Part shown: piece after piece, positions 57,698-64,000 of the stretch
Layout of the letters: each line of letters opens with the position of its first letter
How positions within the stretch are numbered: the first letter of the stretch is position 1
From: Paraplanobispora siamensis
Lineage (GTDB): Bacteria > Actinomycetota > Actinomycetes > Streptosporangiales > Streptosporangiaceae
Assembly (NCBI RefSeq): GCF_016863175.1
Contig: NZ_BOOJ01000048.1
Location: 1 to 64,000, forward strand
Length of the DNA: 64,000 nucleotides
Direction: 5' to 3'
Program-made: the position numbers and the translations under genes
The notes under the pieces: model-generated
What the model was told of the DNA's origin: nothing
The model's database searches: none
The model's input: only the letters and a program-made list of their open reading frames with translations

Positions 57698-58446
57698 TCA
57701 GTACTTCGGCCCCACGAACTCGTCCAGCCGCTCCACAGCCTCCCTCCGGGCCACGGAGATCTCGTTGCGCTTGTTGTGGCGCCAGGCGACGTCCAGCCTG
57801 TCCAGCGCCTCACCACAGAGCCGGAGGATGTCCTTGACTCGTTCTTGAAGAGGTAACGCGGATATTCGTACCAGTGGTCACTGCCGTTGACCTGGCGGCG
57901 GACCCGGTTCATGCCACGGTAGCCGTCGGAGTGCATCAGCCCCCGGACGAAAGGTCCCGGCTGTTCATCGACGATCTGACACTGCCAGGGCTCCAGCGCG
58001 ATCTCGCGGTCGTGCTTCTTGCCGGGACCGTGCTGGGGGAACAGGCACAGCCAGTGTTTGGAATAGGCGTTCACGCTGACGCACCCGACGCGGCGGAGAC
58101 GACCCACACTGACGGGAAGGACTGCACCCATCGCATCCGTGGCCGCCTGGATGAGGCCAGGCCAGGTGTTGGAGCAAGCGATCATCAGGCGATAGACGCC
58201 TCTCCGATGATGGACGATGTGTCCGTCGCCGAGGTAGAGGCCGAGCAGGTAGGCGTAGGCCTCAAGAGGCGGCGCATCTCCACGGCAGCGAGGACACGGG
58301 GTTTCCCTCTCCTGGGCACGACGTGATCCCATTCGCCACTTCTGTACTGCACCGAGGGAGACGCCGCAGAGCTCGGCGACCTGGCGGTCAACCAGCCCGA
58401 GGGCGGAGAGACGGAGCGCGCGGTCGACCGTTTCGCGGGGGTGCAT
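57698..58446 (-). pseudogene. HTH plus LAGLIDADG-like protein gene, frameshifted
   Basis: From ATG 58446 the protein has an HTH-like start (RLSALGLVDRQVAELCGVSL), a CPRC motif, and the LAGLIDADG-like segment YAYLLGLYLGDGHIVHH, then KHWLCLFPQHGPGKKH and FVRGLMHSDGYRG. At YPRYLFKNES the frame is lost near 57832-57842. A shifted frame continues the expected family C-terminus: VKDILRLCGEALDRLD and on to ERLDEFVGPKY, stop 57698-57700. A four-base deletion would explain it. Relatives in actinomycetes are about 240-250 residues (recalled) and look like domesticated homing endonucleases. Either a decayed gene or a sequencing error. Confidence 0.8.
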
Positions 58447-58507
58447 GGTCCAACCATGCCAGCCGTCACCGACAGTTTTTTGCCGACTACGGAAGGTGCT
58501 GATATGT

Positions 58508-58540
58508 CAGGGCCGCCCGATTCGAGGTCGGACGGCCCTG
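58508..58540 (-). terminator. terminator hairpin downstream of the tRNA
   Basis: CAGGGCCGCCCGA (58508-58520) pairs with TCGGACGGCCCTG (58528-58540), 13 bp with one G-T wobble and a seven-base loop. It lies seven bases beyond the tRNA 3' end on the minus strand. Confidence 0.75.
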
Positions 58541-58547
58541 CTGCTTG

Positions 58548-58622
58548 TGCCCCGGGTGGGACTCGAACCCACACTGTACGGGTTTTGAATCCGCTCCCTC
58601 ATGCCAATTGGGGTACCGGGGC
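58548..58622 (-). tRNA. tRNA with CAA anticodon (Leu-like), unusual short variable region
   Basis: 75 nt on the minus strand. Acceptor stem GCCCCGG/CCGGGGC is perfect, T arm GTGGGTTCGAGTCCCAC is perfect, discriminator A, CCA not encoded. The anticodon loop TTCAAAA gives CAA, with the GATTCAAAA context of bacterial tRNA-Leu(CAA). The D stem has three pairs (CCC/GGG) and a 12-base loop, as in class II tRNAs. But the variable region is only ACAGT, whereas bacterial tRNA-Leu has a long arm, and position 31-39 is an A-C mismatch. So the call Leu(CAA) is by anticodon; identity in vivo is open. Confidence 0.8.
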
Positions 58623-58626
58623 AGGA

Positions 58627-58644
58627 ATCCAGACCTGTCTGGAT
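58627..58644. promoter_or_regulatory. 8-bp inverted repeat in the 5' flank of the tRNA
   Basis: ATCCAGAC (58627-58634) and GTCTGGAT (58637-58644) form a dyad with two central bases, ending four bases before the tRNA 5' end. It may be an operator or a hairpin in the pre-tRNA leader. Confidence 0.5.
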
Positions 58645-58738
58645 TTGTCCAAAACGCCTGTGTGTAGCGTAGCCGATGGCGATCACTCGGCGGCACCGGC
58701 GTGGTCCTAATCTAGCGGACGTCGGTACTCTCTTGCTC

Positions 58739-59329
58739 GTGAGTACGCAGCGGCGAGTGGTGATCGCGGAAGACGAGGCGTTGATCCGCCTCGACCTCAA
58801 GGAGATGCTGGAAGAGGACGGGTATGCCGTCGTCGGCGAGGCCGGGGATGGTGAGGCGGCGGTCAAGCTGGCGCTGGAGCTCAAACCCGATCTGGTGATC
58901 CTGGACGTGAAGATGCCCATCCTGGATGGGATCTCGGCCGCTGAGCAGATCGTCTCGCAGCGGATCGCGCCGTGTCTGATCTTGACGGCGTTCTCGCAGC
59001 GGGATCTGGTGGAGCGGGCCCGGGACGCCGGGGCGATGGCCTATCTGGTCAAGCCGTTCACGAAGTCCGATCTGGTTCCGGCGATCGAGATGGCGGTGAG
59101 CCGCCATGAGGAGATCGCCGCGCTGGAGCGGGAGGTCGGCTCGCTGTCGGAGCGGTTGGAGACGCGCAAGCTGGTGGAGCGGGCCAAGGGGCTGCTCATG
59201 GCCGAGCACGGGTGGAGTGAGCCGCAGGCGTTCCGGTGGATCCAGAAGGCGTCGATGGACCGCCGGCTGAGCATGCGCCAGGTGGCGCAGATCGTCGTCG
59301 GTGAGGCTTCCGGGGCGAAGGAGGCTTGA
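58739..59329 (+). CDS. ANTAR-domain response regulator (PdtaR-like)
   Basis: 196 residues. Receiver domain with acidic pocket VVIAEDEALIRLDLKEML, phosphoacceptor Asp56 in DLVILDVKMP and Lys in LVKPF; a short coiled linker (EREVGSLSERLETRK) leads to the ANTAR RNA-binding domain AKGLLMAEHGWSEPQAFRWIQ...SMRQVAQIVV. It resembles mycobacterial Rv1626/PdtaR. ANTAR proteins bind paired RNA hairpins and prevent termination. No histidine kinase is adjacent. The liv operon follows, with hairpins in its leader. GTG start at 58739; a longer reading to 58676 is not supported. Confidence 0.94.
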   Translation: MSTQRRVVIAEDEALIRLDLKEMLEEDGYAVVGEAGDGEAAVKLALELKPDLVILDVKMPILDGISAAEQIVSQRIAPCLILTAFSQRDLVERARDAGAMAYLVKPFTKSDLVPAIEMAVSRHEEIAALEREVGSLSERLETRKLVERAKGLLMAEHGWSEPQAFRWIQKASMDRRLSMRQVAQIVVGEASGAKEA

Positions 59330-59395
59330 CGGACGGTCCTGACAGGGGTCTGTCGGGTGCCCGCGCGGTGTGGCCGTGGCGGGGAGTGACGTCGG

Positions 59396-59438
59396 GAAGC
59401 CCGTGCCCGTCTCGGAGGACGAGATCGGCACGGGCTTC
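59396..59438 (+). terminator. terminator hairpin after the ANTAR regulator
   Basis: GAAGCCCGTGCC (59396-59407) pairs perfectly with GGCACGGGCTTC (59427-59438); the loop contains a further CTCG/CGAG stem. It separates the regulator from the liv promoter region. Confidence 0.8.
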
Positions 59439-59654
59439 GGCGTCTTCGGTGTGTCGGGTTGGAAAGATCGCAGGTCGGCGGTGACCATGGCTTTTGTACC
59501 TAGTAGCCGAAATGAATCGGTGTAATAACGAAGCGGTAACGTAGGCCTCTACTGTATCGACCTGTGACATCCGCTGGCTGTACTAACCGACACACCCCCT
59601 GGCCACTCCGCCAGGGGAGGGCATCTGTGAACCTGGTCCTGACAGTGGACCGGG
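59439..59654 (+). promoter_or_regulatory. liv promoter and leader with two tandem hairpins
   Basis: The gap from 59330 to 59670 has no gene. AT-richer DNA at 59490-59560 (TGTAATAACG, CTACTGTAT) is the likely promoter. In the leader, CCCCTGGC (59596-59603) pairs with GCCAGGGG (59610-59617) around a six-base loop, and CCTGGTCC (59632-59639) with GGACCGGG (59647-59654) around seven bases, just before the ribosome site. They may control translation or serve as ANTAR targets, though the loops do not match the A1/G4 hexaloop consensus I recall. Confidence 0.5.
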
Positions 59655-59670
59655 TGAAAGGAAGGCAACC

Positions 59671-60873
59671 TTGCGGCCTAAGACTGCTCGCCTCGGTGGA
59701 GTGCTTGCTGCCGGCGTGGCGCTCACCCTTGGTCTCGCCGCCTGCAGCAGTGGCGGTGACACGGGGACCACGCCGGAGGGCGGCTCCAGCGCTGCCGCTC
59801 CTGGCACCATCAAGATTGGTTTCATGGGTGACCTGACCGGCCCGAACTCGGGCATCGTCATCCCGCCGAGGAATGGTGCCAAGCTCGTCATCGACGAGTA
59901 CAACAAGACCAACCCGGCTGTGAAGATCGAGCTGGTCGAGTACGACAGCCAGGGTGACGGTTCCAAGGCCGTCGCCCTCGCCCAGCAGGCCATCAAGGAC
60001 GACAAGATCGTCGGTCTGGTGGGCCCGGCCTTCTCGGGCGAGTCCGCCCAGGTGGCGCCGGTGCTGGAGGAGGCGAAGATCCCGAGCATCTCGGCTTCCG
60101 CCACCAACACGAAGCTGGCCGAGAACGGCTGGAAGTTCTGGCACCGCGTCCTGCCGAACGACGGTGTCCAGGGCCCGAGCATCGCCGACTTCATCGCCGG
60201 CGGCGCCGCGGCCAAGAACGTGTTCGTCATTGACGACAAGTCCGAGTACGGCAAGCCGCTGGCCGACGCCGTCCGCGCCCAGCTGGGCACCAAGGGCGTC
60301 CAGGTGACCAACGACTCGCTGGACCCGACCGAGAGCGACTTCTCCTCGGTCGTGAACAAGGTCGCGGCGGCCAAGCCGGACGCGATCTTCTTCGGTGGTT
60401 ACTACGCGGCCGGCGGCAACCTGCTCAAGCAGCTGCGTGACAAGGGCGTCAAGGACGCCAAGTTCTTCTCCGGTGACGGTTCGCTGGACAAGGGCCTGAT
60501 CGAGGGCGCCGGTGCGGCCAACGCCGAGGGCGCGCTCGTGGGCTGCCCCTGCTACATCGCCACCCCGGACGTCACCGACGCCAAGGTGAAGGGCTTCGCC
60601 GACGCCTACAAGGCCGCCTTCAGCGCCGACCCGGCGATCTACGCCGCCGAGGGTTACGACGCCGCGACGGTCTTCGTGGAGGCGGTCAAGGCCGGCAACA
60701 CCACCCCGGAGAAGATCAACGAGTTCATCGCCTCGGCGAACATCGCGGGTGTCTCCAAGCAGATCAAGTTCCAGGCCAACGGTGAGGTCGAGGCCAAGGA
60801 CATCTACATCTACCAGGTCAAGGGCGGCGCGATCACGCTGCTCGGCAAGGCCGCGGAGGCGAAGCTGGGCTGA
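59671..60873 (+). CDS. livK: branched-chain amino acid ABC substrate-binding lipoprotein
   Basis: 400 residues. Signal peptide with lipobox GLAAC and lipid-anchor Cys25, then the Leu/Ile/Val-binding protein fold: IKIGFMGDLTGPNSG, GLVGPAFSGESAQVAPVLEEAKIP, KNVFVIDDKSEYGKPLADAV. It captures amino acids outside the membrane for LivHMGF. TTG start at 59671 with AAAGGAAGG upstream. Codon usage here shows more T-ending codons than the neighbours. A strong hairpin follows the gene. Ligand specificity is inferred from the family. Confidence 0.93.
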   Translation: MRPKTARLGGVLAAGVALTLGLAACSSGGDTGTTPEGGSSAAAPGTIKIGFMGDLTGPNSGIVIPPRNGAKLVIDEYNKTNPAVKIELVEYDSQGDGSKAVALAQQAIKDDKIVGLVGPAFSGESAQVAPVLEEAKIPSISASATNTKLAENGWKFWHRVLPNDGVQGPSIADFIAGGAAAKNVFVIDDKSEYGKPLADAVRAQLGTKGVQVTNDSLDPTESDFSSVVNKVAAAKPDAIFFGGYYAAGGNLLKQLRDKGVKDAKFFSGDGSLDKGLIEGAGAANAEGALVGCPCYIATPDVTDAKVKGFADAYKAAFSADPAIYAAEGYDAATVFVEAVKAGNTTPEKINEFIASANIAGVSKQIKFQANGEVEAKDIYIYQVKGGAITLLGKAAEAKLG

Positions 60874-60906
60874 GGTCCGGAGCTCTGAAGAGTTAGGTAG
60901 TCGACG

Positions 60907-60946
60907 CGCGGGGAGTGGGACGCGTGATGCGGTCCCGCTCCCCGCG
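60907..60946 (+). terminator. hairpin between livK and livH
   Basis: CGCGGGGAGTGGGAC (60907-60921) pairs with GTCCCGCTCCCCGCG (60932-60946), 15 bp with one wobble and a ten-base loop. Likely a partial terminator or 3' stabiliser that raises livK expression above the permease genes. Confidence 0.8.
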
Positions 60947-61030
60947 TGATTGCTGGCCGGTCCACGAGACCAGGTCCGCAGGGAGCTACCGGACAGTGCA
61001 GGCGATCCCCGCTAGAAGTGGTAATCCCTA

Positions 61031-61999
61031 GTGTTCAATGACTTCATTAATCAGTTCTGGCCGGCGACAATCGACGGCCTGGCGTTCGGTTCGATCTACG
61101 CCCTGATCGCGCTCGGGTACACGATGGTGTACGGCGTGCTCAGGCTGATCAACTTCGCCCACTCCGAAGTGTTCATGATCGGCACTTTCGGTGCGATGTT
61201 CGTGCCCTTCACGCTGGGCATCAATTCGGCTCTCACCGGTTTCGCCCTCGTGGGCGTGATCGTGCTGATGATCCTGGCCGGCATGCTGGCCTCCGCCGGT
61301 ACCGCGGTGGCGCTGGAGCGTATCGCCTACCGGCCGCTGCGCAAGCGCGGCGCCTCCCGGCTCGCGGCCCTGATCTCGGCGATCGGCGCCTCGATCTTCC
61401 TGCAGGAGCTGTTCGCGCTCGTCATCATCCCGAATGTCTTCGACCGTCCCCAGCAGGGGCGCGTCCAGATGGGCCTGCCCCGTCTGATGGAGCGCACCGA
61501 GCTGTTCTCGATCTTCGGTCACACGGTCCGGGTGGACCAGGTCCTGGTGATCGTGGCGGCGCTGGGCATGATGGTGGTGCTCGACCGGCTGGTGAACGCC
61601 ACGAAGATCGGCCGTGGTATCCGCGCCACCGCGCAGAACCCCGAGTCGGCCGTGCTGATGGGCGTCGACATCGACAAGATCATCCGGATGACGTTCCTGA
61701 TCGGCGGCGCCATGGCCGGTGTGGCCGGTGCGCTCTACCTGATCTCGTATGAGAACACGAACTACTTCATCGGGTTCCTCTTCGGCATCAAGGCGTTCAC
61801 CGCGGCGGTCCTGGGCGGCATCGGCAACCTGCGCGGCGCCCTGGTCGGCGGTATCGTCCTCGGCCTGGTGGAGAACTACGGAGCCATCTTCTTCGGCTCC
61901 GACTGGAAGCACGTGATCTCCTTCACCATCCTCGTCTTGGTCCTGATGTTCCGTCCCACCGGAATCCTCGGTGAATCACTCCAGCAGGCGCGCGCATGA
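61031..61999 (+). CDS. livH: branched-chain amino acid ABC permease
   Basis: 322 residues, eight or so membrane helices. LivH landmarks: GLAFGSIYALIALGYTMVYGVLRLINFAHSE near the N-terminus, RATAQNPESAVLMGVDIDKI (ATPase coupling loop) and FTAAVLGGIGNLRGALVGG. One of two permeases of the importer. GTG start at 61031. ATGA overlap with livM. Confidence 0.95.
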   Translation: MFNDFINQFWPATIDGLAFGSIYALIALGYTMVYGVLRLINFAHSEVFMIGTFGAMFVPFTLGINSALTGFALVGVIVLMILAGMLASAGTAVALERIAYRPLRKRGASRLAALISAIGASIFLQELFALVIIPNVFDRPQQGRVQMGLPRLMERTELFSIFGHTVRVDQVLVIVAALGMMVVLDRLVNATKIGRGIRATAQNPESAVLMGVDIDKIIRMTFLIGGAMAGVAGALYLISYENTNYFIGFLFGIKAFTAAVLGGIGNLRGALVGGIVLGLVENYGAIFFGSDWKHVISFTILVLVLMFRPTGILGESLQQARA

Positions 62000-63165
62000 A
62001 CGAGAAGAATCCCTTGGCACGCTTCCGGCACCAGCTCGGTCATTCCAGCGACGTGATCCGCGACCGCTGGGCGCACACGCCGGGCTGGCAGCGCTGGATC
62101 GTCTACGTCGCCCTGATCATCGGGGCTATTCTGCTGCCCTCGGAGTCCATCGGCAGTTTCATGTCGCCGGACACCGACTGGGCGAGCATCCTGTTCTTCC
62201 CGATCGGCACCTACGTGCTGCTGGCCATCGGCCTGAACGTCGTGGTCGGCCAGGCCGGTCTGCTGGACCTGGGCTTCGTGGCCTTCTACGCGGTGGGCGG
62301 CTACGCGATGGCGTTGCTGGGCACCCGGCTGGGCTGGAACTTCTGGGTCATCCTCATCGTGGGCATCGGCATCTGCGCCCTGTCGGGCATCACCCTGGGC
62401 GCGCCGACGCTGCGGCTGCGCGGTGACTATCTGGCGATCGTCACGCTGGGCTTCGGTGAGATCATCCGCATCACCGCGCGCAACACCGACGAGATCGGCG
62501 GCCCGAACGGCATCCGCGGCATCCCTCACCCGCCGAGCTACGAGGACCTCGTCCTCTTCGGCATCAACTTCTCCGACACGTTCGGGGTGGACCCCCTCAA
62601 GTACGGCGTGCTGGACCCGCGGCCGTACTACTACCTGCTGGTCGCGCTGGCCGTCGTCGTGATCATCCTGGTGAAGCGCTGGGAGAAGAGCCGCGTCGGG
62701 CGCGCCTGGGCGGCGATCCGCGAGGACGAGGACGCGGCCGAGGTCATGGGCGTGCCGACGTTCCGCTTCAAGATCCTCGCCTTCGCCATCGGCGCCTCCA
62801 TCGGTGGCGCGATGGGCGTGCTGTGGGCGGCGAAGTCGATCTCGATCAACCCCAACGACTTCCAGTTCCTGCTGTCGGCGACGATCCTGGCCGCGGTGGT
62901 CATGGGCGGTTCGGGCAACCTGCCGGGAGTCATGCTGGGCGCGTTCCTCGTGGCGTGGCTGCCCGAGCGCTTCCGCGGCCTGCAGGAGTACCGCATGCTG
63001 ATCTTCGGCGCGGTGCTCGTCGCACTGATGATCTTCCGCCCCGAGGGCCTGCTGCCGTCGCGTCAACGTAAGGCGGAGCTGAAAGAAGGAACGGGCGGAA
63101 TGGGTACGCTCGGAGCTGAGGTTCCCGGGCCGGAGTCGCGGGGCGAGGAGGTGGCGTCGAAGTGA
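61996..63165 (+). CDS. livM: branched-chain amino acid ABC permease
   Basis: 389 residues. LivM landmarks: NVVVGQAGLLDLGFVAFYAVGGY, APTLRLRGDYLAIVTLGFGEIIR and the coupling loop AIREDEDAAEVMGVPTFRFK. A polar N-terminal leader of about 33 residues and a Gly/Glu-rich C-terminal tail are extensions. ATG overlaps the livH stop; GTGA overlap with livG. Confidence 0.95.
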   Translation: MNEKNPLARFRHQLGHSSDVIRDRWAHTPGWQRWIVYVALIIGAILLPSESIGSFMSPDTDWASILFFPIGTYVLLAIGLNVVVGQAGLLDLGFVAFYAVGGYAMALLGTRLGWNFWVILIVGIGICALSGITLGAPTLRLRGDYLAIVTLGFGEIIRITARNTDEIGGPNGIRGIPHPPSYEDLVLFGINFSDTFGVDPLKYGVLDPRPYYYLLVALAVVVIILVKRWEKSRVGRAWAAIREDEDAAEVMGVPTFRFKILAFAIGASIGGAMGVLWAAKSISINPNDFQFLLSATILAAVVMGGSGNLPGVMLGAFLVAWLPERFRGLQEYRMLIFGAVLVALMIFRPEGLLPSRQRKAELKEGTGGMGTLGAEVPGPESRGEEVASK

Positions 63166-63977
63166 GCACCGAAACGAGCGTCGCGGTGGGTCAGGAGCGC
63201 ACTGGCCGGCCGATGCTGGAGCTGCAGAACCTCGTCATGCGCTTCGGCGGCGTCACCGCCCTGCGCGAGGTGAACCTGCGGGTCGACGAGGGTGAGATCT
63301 TCGCGCTCATCGGCCCGAACGGCGCCGGCAAGACCACGGTGTTCAACGTGGTGACCGGGGTCTACCAGCCGACCGAGGGCCAGGTCCTCTTCCAGGGCGA
63401 GAAGATCAGCGGCGTCAAGCGGTTCAAGATCACCAAGCGGGGCATCGCCCGGACGTTCCAGAACATCCGGCTGTTCCACAACATGACGGCGCTGGAGAAC
63501 GTCATGGTGGGCTCGGACGCCCACCACCGCGCCGGCATGGTCAGCGTGGCGCTGGGCCTGCCCTGGCACCGCAAGGCCGAGGGTGAGGGCCGCAGGCTGG
63601 CGAGGGAACTGCTGGAGTTCGTCGGCGTCGCGCACCGCGCGGACGACTACGCCAAGAACCTGCCCTACGGCGACCAGCGCCGCCTGGAGATCGCCCGGGC
63701 GCTGGCCACCAACCCGAAGCTGCTGCTGCTCGACGAGCCCGCCGCGGGCATGAACCCGGCGGAGAAGGAGGCGCTGCAGCAGCTCATCCGCGACATCCGG
63801 GACTCCGGGCGGACCATTCTGATCATCGAGCACGACATGAGCCTCATCATGGGCATCAGCGACCGCATCGCGGTGCTGGACTTCGGCCAGAAGATCGCCG
63901 ATGGCCTGCCGGACGAGGTTCGCAACGACCCCCGGGTCGTCGAGGCGTATTTGGGGGCTCCCGCAGATGCTTCTTGA
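63162..63977 (+). CDS. livG: branched-chain amino acid ABC ATPase
   Basis: 271 residues. Walker A GPNGAGKTT (about 51-59), Q-loop GIARTFQNIRLFHNMTALENV, signature LPYGDQRRLEIARAL (the LivG variant of LSGGQ), Walker B LLLLDEPAAGMNP and H-loop IIEHDMSLIM. One of the two ATPases of the importer. GTG start; overlaps the livF start by 11 bases. Confidence 0.95.
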   Translation: MSTETSVAVGQERTGRPMLELQNLVMRFGGVTALREVNLRVDEGEIFALIGPNGAGKTTVFNVVTGVYQPTEGQVLFQGEKISGVKRFKITKRGIARTFQNIRLFHNMTALENVMVGSDAHHRAGMVSVALGLPWHRKAEGEGRRLARELLEFVGVAHRADDYAKNLPYGDQRRLEIARALATNPKLLLLDEPAAGMNPAEKEALQQLIRDIRDSGRTILIIEHDMSLIMGISDRIAVLDFGQKIADGLPDEVRNDPRVVEAYLGAPADAS

Positions 63978-64000
63978 GGTCAAGGACATCCACGTCCACT
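63967..64000 (+). CDS. livF: branched-chain amino acid ABC ATPase, 5' end only
   Basis: Only the first eleven codons are in the window: MLLEVKDIHVH, the typical LivF start. The ATG lies inside the livG end, indicating coupling. The rest is beyond the right edge; the call rests mainly on operon order. Confidence 0.7.
   Translation, partial: MLLEVKDIHVH

Noticed and set aside
58548-58622. Selenocysteine tRNA (UCA anticodon reading)
   Set aside because: It would require shifting the loop by one base; the long variable arm and extended acceptor/T stems of tRNA-Sec are absent.

Overview
This is chromosomal DNA of a high-GC actinomycete. Codons end almost always in G or C, GTG starts are common, and adjacent genes often share a GTGA or ATGA start/stop overlap. 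The gene order (hisDCBH-priA-hisF, hisI, trpCBA, lgt, gltBD, pyk, an ANTAR response regulator, liv genes) resembles the central chromosome of Streptomyces and relatives. A member of the Streptosporangiales is a reasonable guess, but this is inferred from gene content, not from a search.

Layout. 0-8 kb: a methyltransferase remnant, an AHSA1/SRPBCC protein behind an AT-rich palindrome, a bifunctional penicillin-binding protein, a MurA-type enolpyruvyl transferase with Asp instead of the usual active-site Cys, a DUF2567-like membrane protein, an amidase and a YbaK-like deacylase. 8-14.5 kb: histidine operon with small membrane-protein genes and a RidA-like gene; priA replaces hisA. 14.5-34.7 kb: an accessory block between hisF and hisI. 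It holds a PadR-controlled FtsX-type ABC locus with a broken second permease, a phosphotransferase with an in-frame minisatellite, a large LuxR (LAL) regulator, a heterodimeric ABC exporter with one degenerate ATP site, PPK2, a HAD-like protein, and a polyamine-type ABC importer divergent from a GntR regulator and a stand-alone Cache-like protein. 34.7-40 kb: hisI, the Trp-associated membrane protein and trpCBA, without trpE, trpD or trpF. 40-45.5 kb: a run of overlapping envelope genes (MauE/DoxX, DsbA-like, lgt, VIT family, two paralogous secreted-domain proteins). 45.5-53.3 kb: a BpsA-like protein divergent from gltBD. 53.6-58.5 kb: subtilisin-like protease, DUF2784 protein, pyruvate kinase, and a frameshifted LAGLIDADG/HTH gene. 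58.5-64 kb: an unusual tRNA with CAA anticodon, the ANTAR response regulator and the liv operon, which runs off the right edge.

How the genes fit together. Much of the window serves nitrogen and amino-acid metabolism: histidine and tryptophan synthesis (PriA is expected to supply both the HisA and TrpF steps), glutamate synthesis by GltBD, and branched-chain amino acid and polyamine uptake. A second theme is the cell envelope (PBP, MurA, Lgt, thiol-redox proteins, exporters). Both ABC importers have a strong hairpin just after the binding-protein gene, the usual way to make more binding protein than permease.

Most notable points: a 75-nt tRNA with a Leu(CAA) anticodon loop but only a 5-nt variable region, flanked by its own hairpins; paired TAACnGTTA sites in the PadR divergent promoter; a perfect 18-bp palindrome before the protease gene; tandem hairpins in the liv leader next to an RNA-binding ANTAR regulator gene; and several very short ORFs translationally coupled to operon genes. 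I did not find a clear novel defence or biosynthetic system. No CRISPR array, IS element or phage genes were seen.
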